A stretch of 64,000 bases of DNA. Source: Roseateles sp. Its GTDB lineage: Bacteria; Pseudomonadota; Gammaproteobacteria; Burkholderiales; Burkholderiaceae_C. The stretch covers positions 1 through 64,000 of the forward strand of contig JAEUPJ010000077.1 in NCBI GenBank assembly GCA_016790285.1. The letters run 5' to 3'. Numbering within the stretch: the first letter of the stretch is position 1; each line of letters opens with the position of its first letter. Positions 33,148 through 41,010 of the stretch are shown here, in pieces. Made by a program: the position numbers and the translations under genes. The notes under the pieces are model-generated. The model was given only the letters and a program-made list of their open reading frames with translations, was not told where the DNA came from and ran no database searches.

Positions 33148-35952
33148 ATGCGGATGACGTGGAGTGGATGCAGGCCCGTGACGCCGGCCCTGGTGGCCCT
33201 GGTGGCGTTTGGCCTGGCCTGGGGTTCGGCACTGGCCCAGGCGCCGGCCAAGGCCGTGGCGCGGCCGGCTGCCCAGGCGCAGGCCCCGGCCGCCGTAGCA
33301 CCGCAGGCGGTGCGCGAGCTCGGCGGCATCGAGGAGTACCGCCTGCCCAACGGCCTGCAGGTGCTGCTCTTCCCCGACGCCACCCAGACCACCACCACCG
33401 TCAACATCACGTACCGCGTCGGCAGCCGCCACGAGGCGCCGGGCGAGTACGGCATGGCCCACCTGCTGGAGCACATGCTCTTCAAGGGCACGCCCCGGCA
33501 GAAAGACATCCCGGGCGCCATGGCGCAGCGGGGCGTGCGCTTCAACGGCACGACGACGGTGGACCGCACCAACTACTTCGCCAGCTTCAACGCCAGCGCC
33601 GACACGCTGGCCTTCCTGCTCGACCTGGAAGCCGACCGCATGGTGAACAGCCGCGTCGCCAAGGCCGACCTCGACACCGAGATGACCGTGGTGCGCAACG
33701 AGTTCGAGCGCGGCGAAAACCAGCCTTTTGCGGTGCTCGCGCAGCGCGTGAACGCCGCGTCGTTCGCCTGGCACCCGTACGGGCACGCCACCATCGGCCC
33801 CAAGAGCGACATCGAGAACGTGCCGATCGAGAAGCTGCAGGCGTTCTACAAGCGCTACTACCGGCCCGACAACGCCACGCTGCTGATCGCCGGCGCCTTC
33901 GACAAGGCGGCCACGCTCGCCCTCATCGGCCGCCACTTCGGCCCGCTGGCCCAGCCGGCCACGCCGGTGCCGCAGCCCTACACCGTGGAGCCCGCGCAGG
34001 ACGGCGAGCGCACCGTCGTCGTGCGCCGCGTGGGCGGCCAGCCCATCCTGCTGGCCAACTACCACGTGCCGGCCATCACCCACCCCGACACGGCTGCCCT
34101 CATCGTCTACGGCCTGCTCATGAGCCTGCAGCCCAGCGGGCAGCTCTACAAGCAGCTCGTCGAGCCCAAGCTCGCGGTGGCCGCGGGCATTGCAGGCGTT
34201 GGTGGGGTGGACCCGTTCGTCACCAGTGCCTACGCCGTGCTGCCGCCGGACGGCGACGTCGCCAAGGTGGAGGCGCTGCTGCTGGACCTGGCCGAGGGCC
34301 GCGGCGCCCAGCCGTTCGAGGAGAGCGAGCTCGCCCGTGTGCGCGACATCGCCGTGAACAGCTACCGCCAGCAGATGAAGAACCCCGAGGCGCTGATCCA
34401 GCAGATCTCCGGCCTCATCGCCGCGGGCGACTGGCGGCTGCTCTTCCAGCTGATGGAGGACATCCCCAAGGTGACGCTCGCAGACGTCGAACGCGTGCGC
34501 AGCGCCTACTTCAAGCCGGCCAACCGCACGCTGGGCCGCTACCTGCCGGCCAGCAGCGTGGAGCGGGTCGAGATCCCGCCCGCGCCGCCGCTCGTGCAGC
34601 GCCTGGCCGAGCTCAAGGCGCCGCCCAAGGTGGAAGAGGGCGAGCAGCTCGACCCGGTGCCCGCCGTGCTGGAGGCGCGCATGAGCCGCGTCGCGCTGCC
34701 CAGCGGCATCGCGCTGCACACGCTGCGCAAGCAGACGCGCGGCAACACCGTCGTGCTGCAGATGCAGCTGCGCTGGGGCGAGCGAGACGCGACCTTCGCC
34801 CGCAACGGCACGGGCCTCGTGGGCCAGCTGATGGACGAGGGCAGCGCCAGCTACACGCGCCAGCAGCTGCAGGACGCGCTCATCAAGCTGCGCGCCAACC
34901 TCAGCATCTCGAGCTACGACCAGGGCGCCACCATCTTCCTGAGCGCGGAGCGCGACACGCTGATCCCGGCGCTGCGCGTGGCCGCCGACGCGCTGCGCCG
35001 GCCGCGCTTCCCGCAGGACGCCTTCGACCGCGAGATCAAGGCCGCCATCGCCGGCATCGAGGCCTCGCGCCAGGAGCCCGGCGTGCTGCGCCAGGAGGCC
35101 ACGCGCGGCCACTACAACCGCGCCCGCGGCGTGAGCCTGGGCCACCCGGACTACGTCATGGGCGTGGACGAGCGCATCGCCAACCTCAAGGCCACGACGT
35201 TGCAGGACATCCAGCGCTTCCACGCCGACTACTGGAGTGCCAACGACGCCCAGGTCAGCGTGGTGGGGGCGCTGCCCGACGGGCTGGCCGCCGAGGTCGA
35301 CAAGCTCTTCGGCGACTGGAAGAAACCCGCGGCGCCGAAGTTCGTGCGCCATGTGCCGCAGCACGTGGCCATCCCGCCGGCGCGCTTCGATGCCATCGCG
35401 CGCGACAAGGCCAACGCCATCGGGCGCCTGCACGAGACCCTGCCGCTGAACGTGGAAGACGCCGACTACCCGGCGCTGGAGCTGGCCGTGCACATCTTCG
35501 GCGGCGGCGGACTCGAGAGCCGGCTCTCCGAGCGCGTGCGGCAGAAGGAAGGCCTCACCTACGGCATCGGTGCGTCGCTGAGCGCGGGCTACTGGGGCAA
35601 CGCCGGCAGCTTCGCCATCCAGGCGAGCTTTGCGCCGGACAAGCGCGAGCGCCTCATCGCCGTCGTGAAGGAGGAGATCGCCCGCATGGCCGCCGAGGGC
35701 GTCACGGCTGCCGAGCTGGCCCGCGCCAAGCAGGACATCCTGGAGGGCCGCAAGCAGGGCCGGGCCGACCCGGCCGCGCTGGCGGGCGGCGTGACCAGCC
35801 TGGCCGAACGCGGCGAGACCTGGGCAGCCGCCCAGAAGCGCGACGAGGCGCTGGCCGCCGTCACGGTGGAGCAGGCCAATGCCGCCTGGCGCAAGCACAT
35901 CCGGCCGGAGGGGTTCGTCATCTCCACGGCAGGGGACTTCAAGGCACCATGA
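33148..35952 (+). CDS. Exported M16 family zinc metalloprotease (double domain)
   Basis: A 934-aa pitrilysin-family protein with a signal peptide (cleavage near SALAQ, residue 31) and an Ala/Pro-rich spacer. The first M16 unit has the inverted zinc motif HLLEH (105-109) with a distal glutamate in the TVVRNEFERGEN region. The second half (from about 510) is a homologous non-catalytic M16 unit ending in GLTYGIGASLSAGYW. The length is that of two-repeat, pqqL-like periplasmic members. It would degrade peptides in the periplasm. It starts at the ATG at 33148 after GGAGA and is coupled to the Cys-cluster gene by ATGA. Confidence 0.9.
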   Translation: MRMTWSGCRPVTPALVALVAFGLAWGSALAQAPAKAVARPAAQAQAPAAVAPQAVRELGGIEEYRLPNGLQVLLFPDATQTTTTVNITYRVGSRHEAPGEYGMAHLLEHMLFKGTPRQKDIPGAMAQRGVRFNGTTTVDRTNYFASFNASADTLAFLLDLEADRMVNSRVAKADLDTEMTVVRNEFERGENQPFAVLAQRVNAASFAWHPYGHATIGPKSDIENVPIEKLQAFYKRYYRPDNATLLIAGAFDKAATLALIGRHFGPLAQPATPVPQPYTVEPAQDGERTVVVRRVGGQPILLANYHVPAITHPDTAALIVYGLLMSLQPSGQLYKQLVEPKLAVAAGIAGVGGVDPFVTSAYAVLPPDGDVAKVEALLLDLAEGRGAQPFEESELARVRDIAVNSYRQQMKNPEALIQQISGLIAAGDWRLLFQLMEDIPKVTLADVERVRSAYFKPANRTLGRYLPASSVERVEIPPAPPLVQRLAELKAPPKVEEGEQLDPVPAVLEARMSRVALPSGIALHTLRKQTRGNTVVLQMQLRWGERDATFARNGTGLVGQLMDEGSASYTRQQLQDALIKLRANLSISSYDQGATIFLSAERDTLIPALRVAADALRRPRFPQDAFDREIKAAIAGIEASRQEPGVLRQEATRGHYNRARGVSLGHPDYVMGVDERIANLKATTLQDIQRFHADYWSANDAQVSVVGALPDGLAAEVDKLFGDWKKPAAPKFVRHVPQHVAIPPARFDAIARDKANAIGRLHETLPLNVEDADYPALELAVHIFGGGGLESRLSERVRQKEGLTYGIGASLSAGYWGNAGSFAIQASFAPDKRERLIAVVKEEIARMAAEGVTAAELARAKQDILEGRKQGRADPAALAGGVTSLAERGETWAAAQKRDEALAAVTVEQANAAWRKHIRPEGFVISTAGDFKAP

Positions 35953-36494
35953 CGCAGCGGCAGCCCGTCCAACTGCCGGTGCAGCTGCCAGCCCATCTCA
36001 AGGCCGACTGCGCGGCCTGCGTCGGCCTGTGCTGCGTGGTGCCGCCTTTCGATGCCGCACAGGGCTTCGGTTTCGACAAGCCTGCCGAGACGCCCTGCCA
36101 GCACCTCTGCGCTGACCACCGCTGCGGCATCCACGATGCGCTGATGCCCCGCGGCTTCGAGGGCTGCGTGGCGTTTGACTGCCTGGGCGCCGGCCAGCGC
36201 CTTACCGCGAGCGCTGCCGCGCGCTTCGGCGACGCCGACTGGCGCGCGCGGCCGCAGGTGGCGCGCTGGCTCTTCGACGCCTACCCGCGCGTTCGCCAGG
36301 TGCAGGAATGGCTGGCCAGCCTGAGCCTGGCGGCGGAGGTGTCCGGCGAGGCGGGGCTGCGCGAACTCGCCCAGGCGCTGGAGGCCGAGTCCGCCCGCTG
36401 GCCGGACTGGTCGCCCGCCGAGCAGGCCGCCTGGCAAGCCCGGGTGCAAGCGGCCCTGGCGCCGCTCGCCGAGAATCGGGGTTCAAGGAAGTGA
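35949..36494 (+). CDS. Cysteine-cluster protein, N-terminal module of pentapeptide-repeat-like proteins
   Basis: A 181-aa cytoplasmic protein with the N-terminal cluster CAACVGLCC, then CQHLCADHRCGIHD and GFEGCVAFDCLGAGQ, ten cysteines in all in the first 90 residues. I recognise this layout from the N-terminal region of some pentapeptide-repeat proteins and YkgJ-like metal-binding clusters, but the repeats themselves are missing and the rest is helical. The spacing suggests a zinc or iron-sulfur site. It is coupled to the M16 protease by ATGA and lies 4 nt before a small membrane protein gene. Function unknown. Confidence 0.65.
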   Translation: MTQRQPVQLPVQLPAHLKADCAACVGLCCVVPPFDAAQGFGFDKPAETPCQHLCADHRCGIHDALMPRGFEGCVAFDCLGAGQRLTASAAARFGDADWRARPQVARWLFDAYPRVRQVQEWLASLSLAAEVSGEAGLRELAQALEAESARWPDWSPAEQAAWQARVQAALAPLAENRGSRK

Positions 36495-36498
36495 ACCC

Positions 36499-37023
36499 AT
36501 GACAGAACTCAGCCGAGCCCGCCCGGTCGAACCGGCGACGAGCTGGCGCCCCTCACGCCGCATCCATTTCGTGGCGGCCCTCGCCAGCCTGATGGCCGCG
36601 GGCAGCGTGCTGTGGCTCTTCGACACCTTCGGCATCGCGCGGCCGTCCGACGCGGTGGAGCGCAAGCTCGTGGCCAGCGTCGACCTGCGCATCGGGGACC
36701 CGGTGAGGGTGGGCGAGCAGGGCCAGGCGCGGGCACGTGCCGACATCGAGGCGGGCCTGCTGCAGCTGCAGACGTTTGCCAAGGCCCTGCCCGACGCCGC
36801 CGCCGAGGCCGAGCGTGCGCGTCGCCTGAAGGAGCGGCTGGGCCTGGCCTGGGTCTACAAGAAGACCGAGCCCACGCCACTGGGCCGCGCTTTCGTCGAC
36901 GGGTACAACCGGGTCATGCAGGCCGAGATCGAGCGCCGCCACGGCAAGGCGGCGCTGGAGCAGCTGCTGCGCGACGAGCGCGCCCGGCCGCTGCCGCCCA
37001 TCCAGGAGGACAAGACGTCATGA
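36499..37023 (+). CDS. Small single-pass membrane protein of unknown function
   Basis: A 174-aa protein with one membrane helix (about 24-45, FVAALASLMAAGSVLWLFDT) and a charged helical C-terminal part (RARADIEAGLLQLQTFAKAL and a following basic segment). No family recognised. Type II topology with the soluble part in the periplasm is likely from the positively charged N-terminus. It is 4 nt after the Cys-cluster gene and overlaps the GST gene by ATGA, so probably belongs to the M16 operon. Confidence 0.6.
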   Translation: MTELSRARPVEPATSWRPSRRIHFVAALASLMAAGSVLWLFDTFGIARPSDAVERKLVASVDLRIGDPVRVGEQGQARARADIEAGLLQLQTFAKALPDAAAEAERARRLKERLGLAWVYKKTEPTPLGRAFVDGYNRVMQAEIERRHGKAALEQLLRDERARPLPPIQEDKTS

Positions 37024-37649
37024 AACTCATCGGCATGCTCGATTCGCCCTACGTGCGCCGCGTGGCCATCTCGATGCGCCTGCTCGGCCTGCCGTTCGAG
37101 CATGCGGCGATTTCCGTCTTTCGCGGCTTCGACGCCTTCCAGCGCATCAACCCGGTCGTGAAAGCGCCCACGCTGGTCTGCGACGACGGCACGCTGCTGA
37201 TGGACTCGACGCTGCAACTGCAGTACGCCGAATGCCTGGCCGGGCGCAGCCTGCTGCCGGCGGATGCCGCCGGCCTCGCGCGCGAGCTGCACCTCATCGG
37301 GCTGGCCCTGGCCGCCTGCGAGAAGACGGCGCAGATCGTCTACGAGCGCGGGCTGCGCCCGGCCGAGAAGCGCCACGAGCCCTGGATCGACCGCGTGACG
37401 GGTCAATTGAATGCCGCCTACACGGCACTGGACGCGGCGCTGGCCGCGCGGCCGCTGGCCGTGACGGCCGAAGCCGCCCTGGGCCAGGCCGCGATCACGA
37501 CGGCGGTGTCGTGGAGCTTCACGCAGTTCATGCTGCCCGAGGTCGTCCCGGCGGCGGGATGTCCGGCGCTGGTCGCGCATGCGGCCGCGGCCGAGGCGCT
37601 GCCGGTGTTTCGCGCCATCCCGTGCGACGACACGGTGCAGCTCGCCTGA
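37020..37649 (+). CDS. Glutathione S-transferase family protein
   Basis: A 209-aa protein: thioredoxin-like N-terminal domain (MKLIGMLDSPYVRRVAISMR) with VVKAPTLVCDDG and the GSH-contacting MDSTLQLQYAE, then an all-helical C-terminal domain. The active-site Ser of the S-P-Y-V-R-R motif suggests a beta/theta-like class. Likely detoxification or thiol exchange in the cytoplasm. Coupled to the membrane-protein gene upstream (ATGA) and to the patatin gene downstream (TGATG). Confidence 0.85.
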   Translation: MKLIGMLDSPYVRRVAISMRLLGLPFEHAAISVFRGFDAFQRINPVVKAPTLVCDDGTLLMDSTLQLQYAECLAGRSLLPADAAGLARELHLIGLALAACEKTAQIVYERGLRPAEKRHEPWIDRVTGQLNAAYTALDAALAARPLAVTAEAALGQAAITTAVSWSFTQFMLPEVVPAAGCPALVAHAAAAEALPVFRAIPCDDTVQLA

Positions 37650-38752
37650 TGGCCCGCCGCGCGCCCCAGACGGTCTATGTCTTCCAGGGCGGTGGCGCCC
37701 TGGGGGCCTACCAGGCCGGCTTTGTCGAGGCGCTGCAGGATGCGGCCCTGCCGCCTGACTGGCTCGTGGGCACCTCCATCGGGGCCATCAACGCCACGCT
37801 CATCGCGGGCAACGCGCCGGCCGACCGGCTGCCCGCGCTGCGCAAGTTCTGGGACGGCGTGACCCGGCCGGGCATGGCGCCGCACCTGCCGGCCAGCCCC
37901 TTCACCGCGGCCTGGCAGACCTGGCAGACGCTGACCAGCGGCGTGCCCGGCTTCTTCCGCCCGCGTGGGCCCCTGGCCTGGGACATGAACCGCCGCGCGC
38001 CGCTGCCCGAACTCGGCTTCTACGACACGGGGCCGCTGGCGCAAACGCTGCGCGAGCTGGTGGATTTCGACCGCATCGCCGCGGCCGAGACGCGGCTGAC
38101 GCTGTGCGCCGTGAACGTGCGCACCGGCGTGCTGGCCCTCTTCGACAACCGCCACGGCCACACCCGCATCGGGCCCGAGCACGTGCTCGCCAGTGGCGCG
38201 CTGCCGCCGGGCTTCGCGCCGGTGCAGATCGGCGACGAGGCCTACTGGGATGGTGGCATCTACTCCAACACGCCGCTGGACGTGGTGCTGGACGACGCCG
38301 AGCGCCGCGACACGCTGTGCTTCATGGTGGACCTGTGGGACGCCAGCGAGGCCGCGCCCCACACCATGGCGCAGGTGCTCACGCGCTACAAGGACATCCA
38401 GTACGCCAGCCGCATCCAGGAACACCTGGCCGACCACGAGCGGCTGCAGAACCTGCGCCGTGCGCTGCGCCTGGTGGGCCGCCAGCTCGGCGCCCGCGCG
38501 GCCGCCGACCCCGACGTCAAGGCGCTGCTGGCCCTGGGTTGCGACTCGCGCATCGACGTCGTCCACCTCGTCATGCAGGCGCTGCCGGGCGAGGACTCCT
38601 GGCGCGACATCGACTTCAGCGACTCGCGCCTTCGGGCGCGCTGGTCGGCCGGGCTGAAGGACGGACGGCGCATGCTGGCGCGCTCGCCGTGGCAGGTGCC
38701 GGCGGACGAGCCGGTGGGCATGCGCGTGCACACGCTGGACGGCGCGGACTGA
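37649..38752 (+). CDS. Patatin-like phospholipase with C-terminal DUF3734-like region
   Basis: A 367-aa cytoplasmic patatin. The oxyanion loop is FQGGGALGAYQAGF, the nucleophile elbow GTSIG and the catalytic aspartate in YWDGGIYSNTP, so the dyad is complete. The C-terminal third (MAQVLTRYKDIQYASRI onward) matches the extension seen in DUF3734-type patatins. It probably hydrolyses membrane phospholipids or storage lipids. The start shares a base with the GST stop. The next gene, a trypsin-nuclease fusion, begins 95 nt downstream after an inverted repeat; patatins and such proteases can appear in the same defence-type loci, but co-regulation here is uncertain. Confidence 0.86.
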   Translation: MARRAPQTVYVFQGGGALGAYQAGFVEALQDAALPPDWLVGTSIGAINATLIAGNAPADRLPALRKFWDGVTRPGMAPHLPASPFTAAWQTWQTLTSGVPGFFRPRGPLAWDMNRRAPLPELGFYDTGPLAQTLRELVDFDRIAAAETRLTLCAVNVRTGVLALFDNRHGHTRIGPEHVLASGALPPGFAPVQIGDEAYWDGGIYSNTPLDVVLDDAERRDTLCFMVDLWDASEAAPHTMAQVLTRYKDIQYASRIQEHLADHERLQNLRRALRLVGRQLGARAAADPDVKALLALGCDSRIDVVHLVMQALPGEDSWRDIDFSDSRLRARWSAGLKDGRRMLARSPWQVPADEPVGMRVHTLDGAD

Positions 38753-38767
38753 ACTTCTCCGGCGCGA

Positions 38768-38785
38768 ATCCTCATGACTGAGGAT
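38768..38785. repeat. Perfect inverted repeat before the trypsin-nuclease gene
   Basis: ATCCTCA-TGAC-TGAGGAT lies in the 95-nt gap, 62-80 nt upstream of the fusion gene. No T-run follows, so an operator is as likely as a weak terminator for the patatin gene. Seen directly; function inferred. Confidence 0.45.
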
Positions 38786-38847
38786 GTGCCCGCCGCCCGA
38801 AGCTGAAAAGCTCGCGGGCAGCGAGGCCGGGGGAAGCGAGGTTCGAC

Positions 38848-41001
38848 ATGGCCAGTGTCCTGGGTGAGATTGCCAAGGTCCGCACGCAGCTGATGCTCGA
38901 TGCCGCAGCGCGCTGGGCACGGCGCAGCGCCGAGCGTGAGCGCGGGCTGGACAGCATTGCCCGCTTCGGCCCCGGCGCGGCCGACTCCGCGCAGCGCCAG
39001 CTCCAGCACGCGCGCCGCGAGGCCAACAAGGCGGCCAGCGGCGCGCCGGTGTTCGGCGAGCGCATCATCGGCACGCGCGACTTCGTGGCCTATGCGCCCA
39101 GCGCGCAGGCCGGCGCGGCGGCGTCGCCGGTGGCCCGCATCACGACGATGCCCGACGGCGGCTACGTGGCCCAGGGCGTGGCCAGCGGGCTGCTGCTGCC
39201 GGGAGCGCTGCTGCTGACCAACCACCATGTCTTTCCCGGTGCCGCCTACGCCGTCGGTTGCGCGGCCAACTTCGGGTACGCGGAAGACGAGCGGGGCATC
39301 AACGACGGCATCTATTTCGAGCTGGACCCGGGCGGCTTCTTCCATGCCGACGCGGCGTTCGACTTCGCCCTCGTGGCCGTCAAGCCCGTGGGCCTGAAGG
39401 GCGAGAGCCTCGCCGCCGTGGGTGCCACGCGGCTGATCGAGGCCACGGGCAAGGCGCTGGTGGGCGCGGCGCTGAACATCATCCAGCACCCGCTCGGCGG
39501 GCCGCGCCAGTACGCCATCTCCAACAACCGGCTGGTGGACCTGCTGCCGGAAGGCTTCCTGCACTACGAGACCGACACGGAGCCGGGCTCCTCCGGCTCG
39601 CCGGTCTACAGCGACGGCTGGGAGCTGGTGGCCCTGCACCACTCGGCGGTGCCGCGCCTGAAGAACGGCCGCATCCAGCGCAGCGCGCGGGCCGGCGGCG
39701 GCGACTGGAACGAGGCGCACGACCCGCCGAGCGATATCGACTGGGTTGCCAACGAAGGCATCCGGGTCAGCCGGCTCGTGGAGCAGTTGCGCCGGGTGCG
39801 CCTGGCGGCACCTGGCCACCAGCAGCGCCTGGACCGGCTGCTGGCACAGACCGGCGACCCCTTCGAATCGGCGGACCCTGCCGCCGTCCTGAACCTGCCC
39901 GCCGCAAGGAGGCTCGACATGCCTGGCCATGCATTCAACTTCAGCGGCCCCGTGACCGTGCACGTCTACGCGCCGCAGCCCGAGCCTGCCCCTGTCGCCG
40001 CGCCGCCCCAGGCTGCCGAGGTGCCGCTCGTGGTCGAGGAGAAGAAGCTCCTCTTCGATGCCGACTACGCGCGCCGCCCCGGGTACAACCCGGCCTTCCT
40101 CGGCAAGACGGTGCCGTTGCCGTCGGTCGTCGAGACGCGCCGCGAGGAGCTCTACCTGGTGCGGGACTACAGGGTCCATGCCGAGGAGGACCTGGACGTG
40201 CCCGCCGTCGACCTCGCCGGTGCTGCCGACGGCGATGCGCTGGTGCTGCGCTATCACCACTATTCGCTGGCCTTCAACAAGACCCATCGCATGTGCATGT
40301 GGACGGCCTCCAACTGCGACTACCGCCCGCTGCAGCGCCAGGACAAGCGGCCGCGCAAGGAGCTCGGCGGCGAAGACTGGACGCTGGACCCGCGCATTCC
40401 CGCCGAACTGCAGCTGCAAAACGCCGACATCTACGGGCCCGGCCGTCGCATCGACCGCGGGCACATCGTGCGCCGCGAGGACAACTGCTGGGGCGCCATC
40501 GGCCTGGCCACCGACTACGCCAATTCGGACACCTACCACTGGCCCAACTGCACGCCGCAGCACGAGGCCTTCAACCAGGAGAACCCCCGCAACCAGAGCG
40601 ACCCGGGCGTCTACGCCGCCGACGGCCAGAAGGGCATCTGGGGCCAGTTCGAAACCGACGTCGCCGCGCAGATCAAGGCTGGTGGTGGCCGCGCCATCCT
40701 CTTCGCGGGCCCGGTGTTGAAGGACTTCTTCGCGAGCTTCCAGATCGACGGCAACCCGCCGGTGCACATCCCCAAGAAGTTCTGGAAGGTCGTGGTGGTG
40801 CCTGAAGCCCCCAAGAAGAATGCCCGCCTGCGGGCCTATGGCTACATCTTCAGCCAGGTGGACGTGCAGAAGAAGTACGGCTTCGGCTTCGAGGCGCTGG
40901 AGCTGCCCCAGTTCTCCCGCAACCGCATCAAGCTCGCCGCGCTCAGCACGCTGACGGGCGTCGTGTTCCCGCAGGCCGTGCTGGACGCCGAAGCGAACTG
41001 A
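38848..41001 (+). CDS. Trypsin-like protease fused to NUC1 DNA/RNA endonuclease
   Basis: A 717-aa protein without signal peptide or membrane helix. A helical N-terminus (1-65) precedes a trypsin-fold domain (about 80-300): His127 in LLTNHHVFPG, Asp172 in AAFDFALVAV and Ser249 in EPGSSGSPVYS complete the triad. The accessory run YFELDPGGFF is typical of trypsin modules in bacterial conflict systems. A Pro/Ala-rich linker (about 345-395) leads to a nonspecific endonuclease domain with DRGHIVRRED (catalytic His539) and NCTPQHEAFNQ (metal-binding Asn). Both active sites look intact. This may be a protease that releases or activates its own nuclease in response to a signal; that is inference. No immunity protein or NTPase sensor is adjacent. 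GAGG precedes the ATG. Confidence 0.88.
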   Translation: MASVLGEIAKVRTQLMLDAAARWARRSAERERGLDSIARFGPGAADSAQRQLQHARREANKAASGAPVFGERIIGTRDFVAYAPSAQAGAAASPVARITTMPDGGYVAQGVASGLLLPGALLLTNHHVFPGAAYAVGCAANFGYAEDERGINDGIYFELDPGGFFHADAAFDFALVAVKPVGLKGESLAAVGATRLIEATGKALVGAALNIIQHPLGGPRQYAISNNRLVDLLPEGFLHYETDTEPGSSGSPVYSDGWELVALHHSAVPRLKNGRIQRSARAGGGDWNEAHDPPSDIDWVANEGIRVSRLVEQLRRVRLAAPGHQQRLDRLLAQTGDPFESADPAAVLNLPAARRLDMPGHAFNFSGPVTVHVYAPQPEPAPVAAPPQAAEVPLVVEEKKLLFDADYARRPGYNPAFLGKTVPLPSVVETRREELYLVRDYRVHAEEDLDVPAVDLAGAADGDALVLRYHHYSLAFNKTHRMCMWTASNCDYRPLQRQDKRPRKELGGEDWTLDPRIPAELQLQNADIYGPGRRIDRGHIVRREDNCWGAIGLATDYANSDTYHWPNCTPQHEAFNQENPRNQSDPGVYAADGQKGIWGQFETDVAAQIKAGGGRAILFAGPVLKDFFASFQIDGNPPVHIPKKFWKVVVVPEAPKKNARLRAYGYIFSQVDVQKKYGFGFEALELPQFSRNRIKLAALSTLTGVVFPQAVLDAEAN

Positions 41002-41010
41002 GCGCCGGGC

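Noticed and set aside
38848..41001. Secreted bacteriocin or colicin-like nuclease
   Set aside because: No signal, receptor-binding or translocation domain, and no immunity gene beside it.
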